Positions 51,007 through 59,619 of a stretch of 61,695 nt of DNA are shown here, piece after piece. Origin of the DNA: an uncultured Clostridia bacterium (GTDB lineage Bacteria; Bacillota; Clostridia; Oscillospirales; CAG-272); the NCBI GenBank assembly GCA_944392615.1, contig CALXXF010000010.1, positions 1 through 61,695 of the forward strand, written 5' to 3'. The notes below the pieces were generated by a model. It saw only the letters and a list, made by a program, of their open reading frames with translations, searched no databases and was not told the origin of the DNA. Made by a program: the position numbers and the translations under genes. Within the stretch, counting starts at the first letter, position 1, and each line of letters starts with the position of its first letter.

Positions 51007-51756
51007 ATGAAAATAATTTCCTGGAATGTTGCCGGTATGCGGTCGTGCTTCGCAAAGGGGCTTGAAAATTTTGTTATAAATGAAAATGCGGATATCTATT
51101 GCTTTCAGGAGACGAAGGTACAGCCTGAGCAGGTGCCAATGCATATCGCCGGATACAGTGAGTTTCTTTACCCGGCAGAGAAAAAAGGCTACTCCGGAGT
51201 TATGGTGTACTCAAGGATACAGCCTTTGAATGTTGCTTACGGAACAGGAGTACGGGAATTCGACAGCGAAGGGCGGGTCGTTACCCTGGAATTTGAAAAA
51301 TTTTTCCTTGTGACGTGCTATGCTCCTAATTCAAAGCGTGAGCTTGAGCGGCTTGCTTCACGAATGGAGTATGAGGATGTCATGTTGAGCCGTCTGAAGG
51401 AACTGTCTCAAAAAAAGCATGTGATATACTGCGGCGACATGAATGTGGCTCACGAGGAAATAGATATAAAAAATCCAAAAACCAACCGCTTTTCAGCGGG
51501 GTTTACCGATGAGGAAAGGGCAAAGATGTCGGAATTGCTCGGCGCCGGATTTGCAGACACATTCCGCAGACTTTACCCGGATAAGGTCAGATACACATGG
51601 TGGAGCTACATGAGAAAGGCGAGGGAAAAGAATATCGGCTGGCGGCTGGATTATTTCATTGTGGATGAAGGCTTTATGGGCCTTGTAAAAGATTCACTTA
51701 TTTACGACGACGTCGACGGCTCAGATCACTGTCCAATCGGGTTAATAATCAGATAA
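51007..51756 (+). CDS. xth: Exonuclease III / AP endonuclease
   Basis: A protein of 249 residues, the typical length of ExoA/ExoIII. Active-site residues are in place: N7 in SWNVAG, E35 in CFQETK, Y105 in TCYAPN, D144 and N146 in GDMNVAH, W199 in TWWSY, and D240-H241 in SDHCPIG. It cuts DNA 5' to abasic sites and has 3'-phosphodiesterase and exonuclease activity in base excision repair. I chose ATG 51007; an in-frame GTG at 51001 is possible, and GGGG eight bases upstream fits the ATG better. The NERD protein gene follows 43 bases later and may share a transcript. Confidence 0.94.
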   Translation: MKIISWNVAGMRSCFAKGLENFVINENADIYCFQETKVQPEQVPMHIAGYSEFLYPAEKKGYSGVMVYSRIQPLNVAYGTGVREFDSEGRVVTLEFEKFFLVTCYAPNSKRELERLASRMEYEDVMLSRLKELSQKKHVIYCGDMNVAHEEIDIKNPKTNRFSAGFTDEERAKMSELLGAGFADTFRRLYPDKVRYTWWSYMRKAREKNIGWRLDYFIVDEGFMGLVKDSLIYDDVDGSDHCPIGLIIR

Positions 51757-51799
51757 AAACAGACAGAGGTAAGATTATACAGAGCGGAGAGGATTTCGC

Positions 51800-52663
51800 A
51801 TGAGCATATTTCACAAACTCAAAGTGGGCTTAGAGAGATTTTTCACAGGTGACTGTCTGCCAACTGCTACAGAGGCAAAAAGATACGGAAATGAGGCAGA
51901 ATTTCGATTGTCTGATTTTCTGAAAAAACGAATACCCGATTGCATGTTGAAAAGAAATGTCGTAGTTTCGCTCCCGGACGGGAATGCACACGCCGAAATT
52001 GACTGCCTTGTATTATTGGATGATAAGCTGTTCGCAATAGAAATAAAGCACTGGAAAGGCGCGGTGGTGGAGCGCGATGACGGATTCCATAAATACAAGT
52101 ATAAAAACGATGCAGACGGTGTTTGGGAAAGTGTCAATAAATCGCCGTTTCAACAGGTGAAAAGAGCAGTTTCAATTCTGAAAAAGCAAACGCATAACCG
52201 GGACTGGATACAAACAGTTGTTTACATTGAAGGAGCATCGTCTGTTCAGATATCGGATGATGGGGTTTGGTTCGATGATGCCGGAAAACTGGCTGACTAT
52301 ATAATCAGCTATAAAGACAGTTTTTGCGCAAACCGCCGTTTAAACGGGAATATCAGGTGCTTTTACTCCGCTGTATCTTATGATTTTATATATTCCGGTA
52401 CGTACCGTCAACAGCACTGTATTATCGACAATGATTCTTTAAGATTTGCCATCGCGGACAACGCGTGTTTAGCACGCAGAGATATACGGAAAATCGATGT
52501 TGAGCATCACTTCTCTTATGATAAATTGTATATCCGTCTTGTAAACGGGAATACGGAAACCGTGATGATGGAAAACGAAAAAATATATGTTACGGAAAAC
52601 AATTTTTACAGAGCATACAGTCTTTGTAAAACGGACGGGATCGTCTTGGGCTCGATCTTATAA
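51800..52663 (+). CDS. NERD-domain (nuclease-related) protein
   Basis: A protein of 287 residues. The NERD domain is at about 28-160. The PD-(D/E)XK-like residues are D68 in HAEIDCLVLL and E81-x-K83 in FAIEIKHWKG, so the catalytic set is intact. NERD domains are thought to cleave or bind nucleic acids. The C-terminal 120 residues are beta-rich and unassigned. There is no signal peptide. GAGAGGA before ATG 51800 is a good ribosome site. It is just downstream of exonuclease III, which suggests, but does not prove, a DNA-processing role. Confidence 0.85.
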   Translation: MSIFHKLKVGLERFFTGDCLPTATEAKRYGNEAEFRLSDFLKKRIPDCMLKRNVVVSLPDGNAHAEIDCLVLLDDKLFAIEIKHWKGAVVERDDGFHKYKYKNDADGVWESVNKSPFQQVKRAVSILKKQTHNRDWIQTVVYIEGASSVQISDDGVWFDDAGKLADYIISYKDSFCANRRLNGNIRCFYSAVSYDFIYSGTYRQQHCIIDNDSLRFAIADNACLARRDIRKIDVEHHFSYDKLYIRLVNGNTETVMMENEKIYVTENNFYRAYSLCKTDGIVLGSIL

Positions 52664-52817
52664 AATACAGTTAAGATACTGACAAACTGTCATTGTAAAA
52701 ACAAAATTCAACCAATGGTTGTGTTGTGTTCGGCAAATAGTTAGTTGCAGTCAACTTGTTTCTGCTATACAATGTGAATGCAAGGCGCCGATGCAATGCA
52801 TCATAAGGAGAATAATC

Positions 52818-53561
52818 ATGACAAAATCTATATCGGAAAAGATATCTGAGCTTAGAAAAGCAAGAGGTCTGACACAAGAAAAGCTCGGAAAATTATGCGG
52901 CGTATCAAGTCAAGCTGTCTCAAAATGGGAAAAGGCAGAATGTTTGCCGGACATCTTGCTTTTGCCAACACTTTGCGAAGCGCTCGGAATAACCGCTGAT
53001 GCTCTGCTTGAAGTTCCGGCAACACTCGGGGAAAAGAATTGTATGGACGATTTGTTTGCCTACGCTAAAAAGAAAGGTGAATATCGCGTTGCCTATCAAG
53101 CTATTTGTGCGACTTCATATATTGCAGATAAAAATAATGGCGGCGCCAAAATGTCAGCAGATGGCATAAAGGTCCACAATACGCACGGACTTGGAGTTGT
53201 TCTTTCAGGTGGCGAAATGCTGCAGAAAGTCAAGGAAACCGATATTTCATCAATCAAAACAATGGCGGAACTTGTTACAAATGAGAATGTCATGTCTGTT
53301 GTTCGTATATTGAATTTTGGAGCTTTTTTGAGCGAAGCAGAAATTTCTGACAGAGCGGGATTGTCACAAGAAGATACCGAAACAGCACTTTTCAAACTGC
53401 TTAAGCATGGAATTTGTGAATGTAATACCGATGGTAAATACGTTTTCGGCGCCAAATCGTATATACTTTTTGCAATCTTAACCGGGTTCTATCTTTCATC
53501 TGCTGATGGATGTACTGATATCGGAAATTTAACTTGCAGTTATATTGCAAACAATAATTGA
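52818..53561 (+). CDS. XRE-family transcriptional regulator
   Basis: A protein of 247 residues. The N-terminal helix-turn-helix (about 6-60) reads SELRKARGLTQEKLGKLCGV, then SQAVSKWEKAECLPD, the classic XRE pattern. The C-terminal 170 residues have a small hydrophobic core and a second winged-helix-like part (LSEAEISDRAGLSQEDTETAL), but no known sensor domain. AAGGAG seven bases before ATG 52818 decides the start. Inverted repeats upstream, TGACA-AAC-TGTCA (52680-52692) and CAACC-AAT-GGTTG (52709-52721), could be operator sites. A weak TTGCAG/TACAAT pair (52745-52773) with a 17-base spacer could be its promoter. It begins an accessory, AT-rich section. Confidence 0.8.
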   Translation: MTKSISEKISELRKARGLTQEKLGKLCGVSSQAVSKWEKAECLPDILLLPTLCEALGITADALLEVPATLGEKNCMDDLFAYAKKKGEYRVAYQAICATSYIADKNNGGAKMSADGIKVHNTHGLGVVLSGGEMLQKVKETDISSIKTMAELVTNENVMSVVRILNFGAFLSEAEISDRAGLSQEDTETALFKLLKHGICECNTDGKYVFGAKSYILFAILTGFYLSSADGCTDIGNLTCSYIANNN

Positions 53562-53578
53562 TAATACAATCAAAGAAG

Positions 53579-53780
53579 TTGACTCTGCCAATCGTCGACG
53601 AAGAATTAAAAGACAGATTGCGTGCCCGCGGCCACACTACCTGTGTTCCGAAATGCGATTTGCGGCAGGTCAACTGCAACGGAAAACAGTATACTGCCGG
53701 GCAGGATGCTGTCCTTTGATGAGCTTGGTCCTGACGATGAGTCGCTTGCCTCCTGGGACGATGAGCAGATGAATGATTAA
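53579..53780 (+). pseudogene. Decayed, frameshifted gene fragment of unknown family
   Basis: From about 53585 one frame reads LPIVDEELKDRLRARG, then VPKCDLRQVNCNGKQ, and stops at 53717-53719. The next frame, from ATG 53706, reads MLSFDELGPDDESLASWDDE and stops at 53778-53780. Joining them near 53712 gives a continuous acidic C-terminus, so this looks like one short gene broken by a frameshift. It is GC-richer than the genes around it. I do not recognise the family; the composition resembles accessory genes of integrative elements. Confidence 0.4.
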
Positions 53781-53804
53781 ACTAAAAAGAGTATTATTTG
53801 TTTC

Positions 53805-53842
53805 TGTCCCTGCTATCCGAAGTCAGCAGGGACAAACTTTTT
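53805..53842 (+). terminator. Terminator after the decayed gene
   Basis: TGTCCCTGCT (53805-53814) pairs perfectly with AGCAGGGACA (53825-53834), with a 10-base loop, followed by AACTTTTT. It separates the XRE gene and fragment from the sigma factor gene. No good promoter for the latter is visible in 53843-53993. Confidence 0.8.
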
Positions 53843-53993
53843 ACAAAATAAAATAAGAAAAAATGAAAATCGATTTTCGATTCTACCAACCTTCTTGACT
53901 TCAATTGTGTCTATAAAGCAGATGCATCTGAACACGACTAAATTTAAACGATAATGTACAATACTTTAACAAGATTATGCCCAAAGGAGAAAA

Positions 53994-56900
53994 ATGCCGT
54001 ACCATAACTTAAATGATGAAACCCTTGTCATGCTCACGCTCGCAGGCGAACAAAGCGCATATGAGGTGCTTGTAAGCCGTTATCAAAAGGCTGTTATTGC
54101 ATCAGCTTTTTCAGTAACGCATAATGCTTTTCTAGCAGAAGATACCGCACAAGATGCTTTTGTGACTGCATGGATAAAGCTTGACACGTTGAATGAACCC
54201 GAAAAATATGCCGCGTGGGTATGCCGTATTGCCAAAAACTGCGGCATGAATATGCTCAGGCAGTATCGGGGATTTCTTTCATTTGATGTGGTGGAAAACT
54301 ATGATATTGCTGATGAGGATTCTATTGATTTGCAATACGAAAAGGAAGAAGAAAACGCAGATCTTCATAAATCAATATCAAGGCTTCCTGCAAAGGTAAA
54401 AGATATTATAAAACTGCATTATTTTGAGGGGCTTTCTGTTGCTGGTATTGCTGACAAGCTACGAATATCACAAGGTACTGTAAAATCTCAACTTTATGAT
54501 GGGCGCAAACGAATCAGAAAGGAACTTTGTGCTATGAATGAAGAATGGAACGATACCTTAGTAGAAAAGGTAATGAAGAAGATAGCAGAACTTAAGCTCT
54601 GGCAATTCAAAAACAGCAAGGACGGTTTTGAAATTGCCTATGAAGATGTACTCAGAGATGTAGAAGAATTGCCCGAATCGAGCAAAAAATATCACGCTTT
54701 GGCAGATGTACTTATGCATGGTTGGTGGTGGTTGCCGAGTGACAAGAATGACGCTCTTTTTGCACGAATTAAAGCAGCGGCAGAACTTGGTCATAACGAA
54801 GATGTTATGGAGTTTATCACAACTCGTGAGAGACAGCAAATTCCATATTATGACCGCCAAGGCAGAATTGAGTTTATCCGTGATAAACAAATACCATATC
54901 TCGAAAAAGCAGGATTTAACAAAGCTCTTGCAAGAGAGTCATTTTGGCTTGGATACTATTATTTCAGAGAAGACAGGTATAGCGAAGGTGTGGAGGCAAC
55001 TGAAAGGGTGAAAGAATTATTACTTCCGTCCGATCCCTATTACGCACTTGCCTTGGGCACCCTTTGGTATGAACAAAGGCTGACCGGTGATTTTAAGGAA
55101 AAGAACTCCAATCGTTATCTGATTGGTTGTCGTGCCGATGAACTAAGATACCACGATTCTTCTTTGCGTTATTGGAAAGAGGAATCCACAGGTATGGGAT
55201 ATTTGCAGTCAGTCAACGATGATATCCACCGTGTTTTCCGAACAGCTTCTCTTTGTGATGGCTATTTCTATAATCACGATCTTGCTGTCGGGGAATATAT
55301 GACCGGCTCTGACGGTACAACGCTACTGTTTGAAAGTGATAATGAAACAGTAGTTACACCTGCAGGTGTGTTTGACGGATGTCAGCTTTGGATAACAAAA
55401 CACTACGCTACATATACCGGAACTTCTGTATATAAGGTTTACTACAAAGACGGTATTGGTATTGTAAAATATATTGCACTCAACTGTGGTACTACTGATA
55501 CACGCTTACTCGGAAAGTTTCATATTAACGGCGGAACCGGACTCCTGCCTATGCATAAAGATAATACATGGGAGTATGTTGCCGAATATGATCCGAAGTA
55601 TATGGTTTCCGAGCTTTCTTGTCGTGTTATCCATGCAGGTGATGAATCCGTTGTGATTGCTTCTAAAAGTATGATTGAGCGTCTCGGATATGATGAAAAT
55701 TCGTGGCTTGATATGATAGAGCAGATCCGAAATGAATATTGGACAAAAAAAGACAATCATAAAGAGCTTTGCGATGTTTCTCATGCAATAGAACGGGCAG
55801 AAGTTCTTGCGAAAACACCAATTGAAAAGGCACATACAAAAGTTGCGGCTTCGGTTGCACGAAGAATTATGGAGACCGATCAGACACTGAATCCTAAACG
55901 AACAGCAGAAGGATATTGGAATTTCTTCCAGCTCTATGCTGTGCATAAGGAGCGAGGACATATAAGGCTCAATCGTGATACCCGTTGGTCGTTTGAATGG
56001 AAGGGCTGGTGTAATGGTTGCGAACCGCTTCTTTGCAATCATATTTATGGGATACTTCAGCATGCGGGTAAGTACTTGTGGTCGGACGAGTGGAAAATCG
56101 GTGCGGATTCAACTATTGAATACAAGCTTTATGATGAAAAAACGTTGAAAGTAAAGATTTCCTGCACAGATGGCGGCGTGGTGACAACGAAAGCCGGTAC
56201 TTTTGAGGGCTGCATGAAAATATCGTTTGATATTTCCGGCATGGATTACAGTCATAAATATCGTGGCGGTCTTAAGGAATATTATTTTGCCGAAGGAATC
56301 GGCATCATCAGAGCGGTAAACGAGCTTGATAATCTCAAAAAAGCCGTATATGAACTGACATATTATGATGGTAAGGGCGAAGGATATATGCCTGTTTCAG
56401 ACGGACTTGTACGTAAATATGAAGCTGTCGGTTTGACAGACGGTTTTTACGCATCATCCGAATATACCTATGTTGCTGATGAAAACGGAGATATCGTTAT
56501 ATTTGCCGACAAGTGCGGAATCAAAAACATACTTGCACCTATCACAATGTATAGTGCTATTCAAGATGAAATCATTGAGGATGAGCTGTGGGACGCAGGA
56601 AAGCATAACGAGAGCAGACTTCGTCATGATGTGAACAACTTCAGGCTACTTCTTCATTTCCTCGGCAGAGATGCTCGAATTTGGGCAGAACCTCAAAAAG
56701 CGGCAGCTTGGAGTAAAAAAATCATTAAAATTATTGAGAATTTATCAAATGACGGAGAAGTTCCAAAAGCTTGGCTTGGCTGCTATTGGCGGCAACATTT
56801 CAATGTTGCCTGCAGATTGTTCGGCTGCGGTACGGATCAAAAAGAAGAAGGGTATGCTTATCTTGAAAAGGCATTTGAACTGTATCCTGCATGGAAAAAT

Positions 56901-57164
56901 ATTCCTGACGGGCAACTGCTTGATGTCGGTGACGAAATGATTTACGGTGGTATTAAGCTTATTAAGGGAAAAGAAATCATTGAATTACCCGATGGAACAA
57001 GAGAAGGTATTGACTACGGATATCTGTTTTATCCTAAAGCTGAAGACATGTATTACGGTATGACAGCGAAGCGCGGTTGGGAATGGTTTAATTCCGTTCG
57101 TGAAGAAGAACGATTTAAGGCATACATCGAGCGAGCAAAGGCTTTGATGGAGTTGGAAAAGTAA
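53994..57164 (+). CDS. ECF-type sigma-70 factor fused to a very large C-terminal region
   Basis: A protein of 1,056 residues; ordinary ECF sigma factors have 160-220. Residues 13-90 are sigma region 2 (LVSRYQKAV, then AEDTAQDAFVTAW) and 130-178 are region 4 (LPAKVKDIIKLHYFEGLS, then GIADKLRISQGTVKSQL). From 185 to about 400 the sequence is helical and Trp/Tyr-rich, possibly TPR-like. Two beta-rich modules follow, each with the motif AG.F.GC (TPAGVFDGCQ near 457 and TKAGTFEGCM near 734), then Y..GIGI(V/I). A final helical part ends at 1056. There is no signal peptide or membrane segment. The extension may sense something or act as a built-in regulator in place of an anti-sigma factor (inference). 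AAAGGAG lies before ATG 53994. The base composition is AT-rich compared with the left half of the window. Confidence 0.85.
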   Translation: MPYHNLNDETLVMLTLAGEQSAYEVLVSRYQKAVIASAFSVTHNAFLAEDTAQDAFVTAWIKLDTLNEPEKYAAWVCRIAKNCGMNMLRQYRGFLSFDVVENYDIADEDSIDLQYEKEEENADLHKSISRLPAKVKDIIKLHYFEGLSVAGIADKLRISQGTVKSQLYDGRKRIRKELCAMNEEWNDTLVEKVMKKIAELKLWQFKNSKDGFEIAYEDVLRDVEELPESSKKYHALADVLMHGWWWLPSDKNDALFARIKAAAELGHNEDVMEFITTRERQQIPYYDRQGRIEFIRDKQIPYLEKAGFNKALARESFWLGYYYFREDRYSEGVEATERVKELLLPSDPYYALALGTLWYEQRLTGDFKEKNSNRYLIGCRADELRYHDSSLRYWKEESTGMGYLQSVNDDIHRVFRTASLCDGYFYNHDLAVGEYMTGSDGTTLLFESDNETVVTPAGVFDGCQLWITKHYATYTGTSVYKVYYKDGIGIVKYIALNCGTTDTRLLGKFHINGGTGLLPMHKDNTWEYVAEYDPKYMVSELSCRVIHAGDESVVIASKSMIERLGYDENSWLDMIEQIRNEYWTKKDNHKELCDVSHAIERAEVLAKTPIEKAHTKVAASVARRIMETDQTLNPKRTAEGYWNFFQLYAVHKERGHIRLNRDTRWSFEWKGWCNGCEPLLCNHIYGILQHAGKYLWSDEWKIGADSTIEYKLYDEKTLKVKISCTDGGVVTTKAGTFEGCMKISFDISGMDYSHKYRGGLKEYYFAEGIGIIRAVNELDNLKKAVYELTYYDGKGEGYMPVSDGLVRKYEAVGLTDGFYASSEYTYVADENGDIVIFADKCGIKNILAPITMYSAIQDEIIEDELWDAGKHNESRLRHDVNNFRLLLHFLGRDARIWAEPQKAAAWSKKIIKIIENLSNDGEVPKAWLGCYWRQHFNVACRLFGCGTDQKEEGYAYLEKAFELYPAWKNIPDGQLLDVGDEMIYGGIKLIKGKEIIELPDGTREGIDYGYLFYPKAEDMYYGMTAKRGWEWFNSVREEERFKAYIERAKALMELEK

Positions 57165-57190
57165 AAAATATATCCCATAGAATACAGGGG

Positions 57191-57228
57191 GGCTGTAGCA
57201 AAATTTTACTTTTGCCACAGCCTCTTTA
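57191..57228 (+). terminator. Terminator after the sigma factor gene
   Basis: GGCTGT.GCAAAA (57191-57203) pairs with TTTTGC.ACAGCC (57210-57222), with one A/C mismatch, followed by TCTTTAT. It lies 26 bases after the stop codon. Confidence 0.75.
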
Positions 57229-57247
57229 TCTAATTTACAAAAGCAGA

Positions 57248-57276
57248 TTGTTTTTGTGCAAAAAATATGATATAAT
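57248..57276 (+). promoter_or_regulatory. Promoter for the SUFU-domain gene
   Basis: TTGTTT (57248-57253), a 17-base spacer and an exact TATAAT (57271-57276). Transcription should start near 57283, only about 16 bases before the ATG, with AAAGGCGG in between. Confidence 0.6.
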
Positions 57277-57298
57277 TTTGCAGAAAGGCGGTAGAGAG

Positions 57299-57913
57299 AT
57301 GAAAACAAGAGAAATGAAAAAAATAACGAACCATTTCGACCGATATTTCGAACAAAGCGACTGCATGGTTCTGCATCCAATTATCGAAACGGACCTTCAT
57401 GTTGACATTCTATTGTATAAACCAACAGACAAATTCCCGTTTTGGAAGCTTGTTACAATGGGTGTGAGCGATTATAAAATGCCTAATATTCGCAATACAT
57501 TTGGAAGATTTAATGAGTTTGTTATGTTTGTCGATCAAGATGTTGATTTGAACAATAAAGAAACGTTAGTTTGGTATGCCGATAAATTGGGTTTGGTTGC
57601 CACATATGCTTACCATAATAAAACTCACGTAACCTTTGGACATAGTATAGAATGGAAAAATGAAGATTCCAACGATGAGATGATCGCGGCATTTATTGAA
57701 CTACCACAAATAATTGAAAACATTGGCGTGCTTCGTTGTAAGCTGGGAATTTTCAAAACAGTCGTTTGTCTGCAGGTTGTGTTATTAAATCAAAATGACT
57801 TAGATAAGCTTATGGATATGGGACCTCAGGCATTTGGAGATTATCTTTATCCTGAGGAAGACGATAAAAAGCAGCACTTCCTTTCCGAGAAACATAGAAG
57901 CGAAAAATTTTAA
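57299..57913 (+). CDS. SUFU-domain (suppressor of fused-like) protein
   Basis: A protein of 204 residues. The bacterial SUFU pattern is visible: HVDILLYKP, then KLVTMGVSDYKMP (the family TxGMSxxPM-type motif) near 58-72, then NEFVMFV and a WYADKLG helix. The ending has LNQNDLDKLMDMGPQAF. In animals SUFU controls Hedgehog signalling, but the bacterial versions are of unknown function; many act in immunity to polymorphic toxins or sit in toxin and surface protein loci. No toxin domain is recognisable beside it here. The start is ATG 57299, with AAAGGCGG seven bases upstream. It is monocistronic, between two terminated units. Confidence 0.8.
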   Translation: MKTREMKKITNHFDRYFEQSDCMVLHPIIETDLHVDILLYKPTDKFPFWKLVTMGVSDYKMPNIRNTFGRFNEFVMFVDQDVDLNNKETLVWYADKLGLVATYAYHNKTHVTFGHSIEWKNEDSNDEMIAAFIELPQIIENIGVLRCKLGIFKTVVCLQVVLLNQNDLDKLMDMGPQAFGDYLYPEEDDKKQHFLSEKHRSEKF

Positions 57914-58037
57914 GTGTCATCCTTTTTGTCAACGAGCTTCATCTCCCAATGTGGGATAATAAAGCAAAGAAAGACCGGAGCCTGATGATTCTATCGTCAT
58001 CTTCTCGAACAAAGGAAGCAAAAAGGGAGAAATACTT

Positions 58038-59585
58038 ATGAAAATAATAACGGCGATTATTTTATGTCTTATCATTATGCTTGGCGCGGTCTCGTGCGCC
58101 ATGCCTCCCGAGGGAGACGGCGGCAACGTAACCCCTCCCGATTCAAACAACTCGCTGAATACTCCCGAAAGCGCGCCAAAGGAAACGGACGAAGCAGAGA
58201 ATATGGACGAAACCGAGGAAACGGGTGAGCAAACAACCGATCACACGCATACAGCGGCAAAAGCAATCAAGGAAAATGAGGTTGCGGCAACGTGTGAAAA
58301 AGTAGGCTCCTATGACGAGGTGGTTTATTGCTCCACATGTGATGAAGAGCTGTCACGAACAACGAAAAGTGTAAATATGCTCGCTCACAGCTATCAAAAC
58401 GGAGCTTGTATTCACTGTAATGCTCTCAAAGCGAGTGAGGGATTGAAATTTAAATCAAACGGAAACGGCACTTGCTCCCTTTCGGGCATCGGTAGCTGTA
58501 AGGATACCGATATCATCGTTCCCTCCGTCTCCCCGAGTGGCGACAAGGTAACGGCGATTTCCGCGTCCGCATTTTACAATTGTATTGCGCTTGACAGCAT
58601 CCGCATCCCCGCGTCGGTAACAAGCATCGGAAACGATGCATTTGCATACTGCGCGAATATGAGAACGGTGATCCTCTCAAACAGCATTACCACATGGGGT
58701 TCCGGAGTGTTTGCAGGGTGTAGCAGTATGCAATATAACCAATCAGGCGGATTGAGCTACGTAGGAAGCGAACAGAATCCTTATATGGTTCTCGTAAAGG
58801 TCAATGATAAGACCAAGGCAGGTTATGAGGTTCATACGAAAACCGTATTCATATCGAATAATGCTTTTGCCTCTTGTTCGAATGCTACAAGTATCACTAT
58901 CGGTGAGCAGGTTGTCAGCATCGGAGGCTGTGCTTTTCAAAACTGTTCTTCGCTTGTAAGTATCATCTTGCCGCAAAATCTCACGGAGATCAACGAGAGC
59001 TTATTCTCCGGATGTAATGCGTTGGAGTCCGTTAATATTCCAAACAAGGTGACGATTATCAAAAATAACGCATTTGCTTTTTGCAAAAGCTTAAAAAACA
59101 TCGAGTTTCCCGAAGGTCTTAAAACAATCGAAGCATCTGCATTCTACTTCTGTTCGTCATTGACCGAGATATCAATGCCCAATAGTATCACAGAAATCCA
59201 AGAGGACGTTTTCAAGGATTGCTCCGCGCTTTCCTCCGTCGTTCTTCCAAATCGCATCACTGTAATTCCAAATACATTATTCAGAAATTGTAGCAGCTTG
59301 AAGTCAATAACGATTCCAAGCAACGTGACAGAGATCGGAACGCAGGCTTTCGAGAATTGTACGTCACTCGAAAGCATTGTTATTCCAGCCGCTGTTAAGA
59401 CGATTAAAGATAACGCCTTCCGAAATTGTTCAAAAATGAAGAGCGTCCGATTTGAAACCGCCAATGGCTGGCAATGCTTCGATGTAAACACGCCAATGAC
59501 CGACGTTTTGGATCTTTCTGACACAGAGCAAAACGCGATCTATCTCACCTTTAGATATAACCAATATAAATGGAAACGTAAGTAA
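58038..59585 (+). CDS. BspA-type leucine-rich repeat lipoprotein (515 residues)
   Basis: The signal peptide ends in LGAVSC, a lipobox, so the mature protein is probably lipid-anchored. An acidic Pro/Glu/Thr linker follows. Next comes a Cys-X2-Cys module (YCSTCDEEL, then CIHCN), then about twelve LRR_5/BspA repeats (AF.NC.SL..I.IP) from 140 to 500. BspA proteins of gut and oral bacteria bind host or microbial surfaces. GGGAGA before ATG 58038 is the ribosome site. The next lipoprotein gene starts 34 bases after the stop, so the two are probably one operon. They share the design lipobox - Cys module - LRR. Confidence 0.88.
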   Translation: MKIITAIILCLIIMLGAVSCAMPPEGDGGNVTPPDSNNSLNTPESAPKETDEAENMDETEETGEQTTDHTHTAAKAIKENEVAATCEKVGSYDEVVYCSTCDEELSRTTKSVNMLAHSYQNGACIHCNALKASEGLKFKSNGNGTCSLSGIGSCKDTDIIVPSVSPSGDKVTAISASAFYNCIALDSIRIPASVTSIGNDAFAYCANMRTVILSNSITTWGSGVFAGCSSMQYNQSGGLSYVGSEQNPYMVLVKVNDKTKAGYEVHTKTVFISNNAFASCSNATSITIGEQVVSIGGCAFQNCSSLVSIILPQNLTEINESLFSGCNALESVNIPNKVTIIKNNAFAFCKSLKNIEFPEGLKTIEASAFYFCSSLTEISMPNSITEIQEDVFKDCSALSSVVLPNRITVIPNTLFRNCSSLKSITIPSNVTEIGTQAFENCTSLESIVIPAAVKTIKDNAFRNCSKMKSVRFETANGWQCFDVNTPMTDVLDLSDTEQNAIYLTFRYNQYKWKRK

Positions 59586-59619
59586 ACTGAATACGATTTC
59601 TAAACGTAGGAGGCTCAAT

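Noticed and set aside
57926..57960. Promoter TTGTCA ... GATAAT before the LRR lipoprotein operon
   Set aside because: The spacer is 23 bases, too long for a normal sigma-A promoter.
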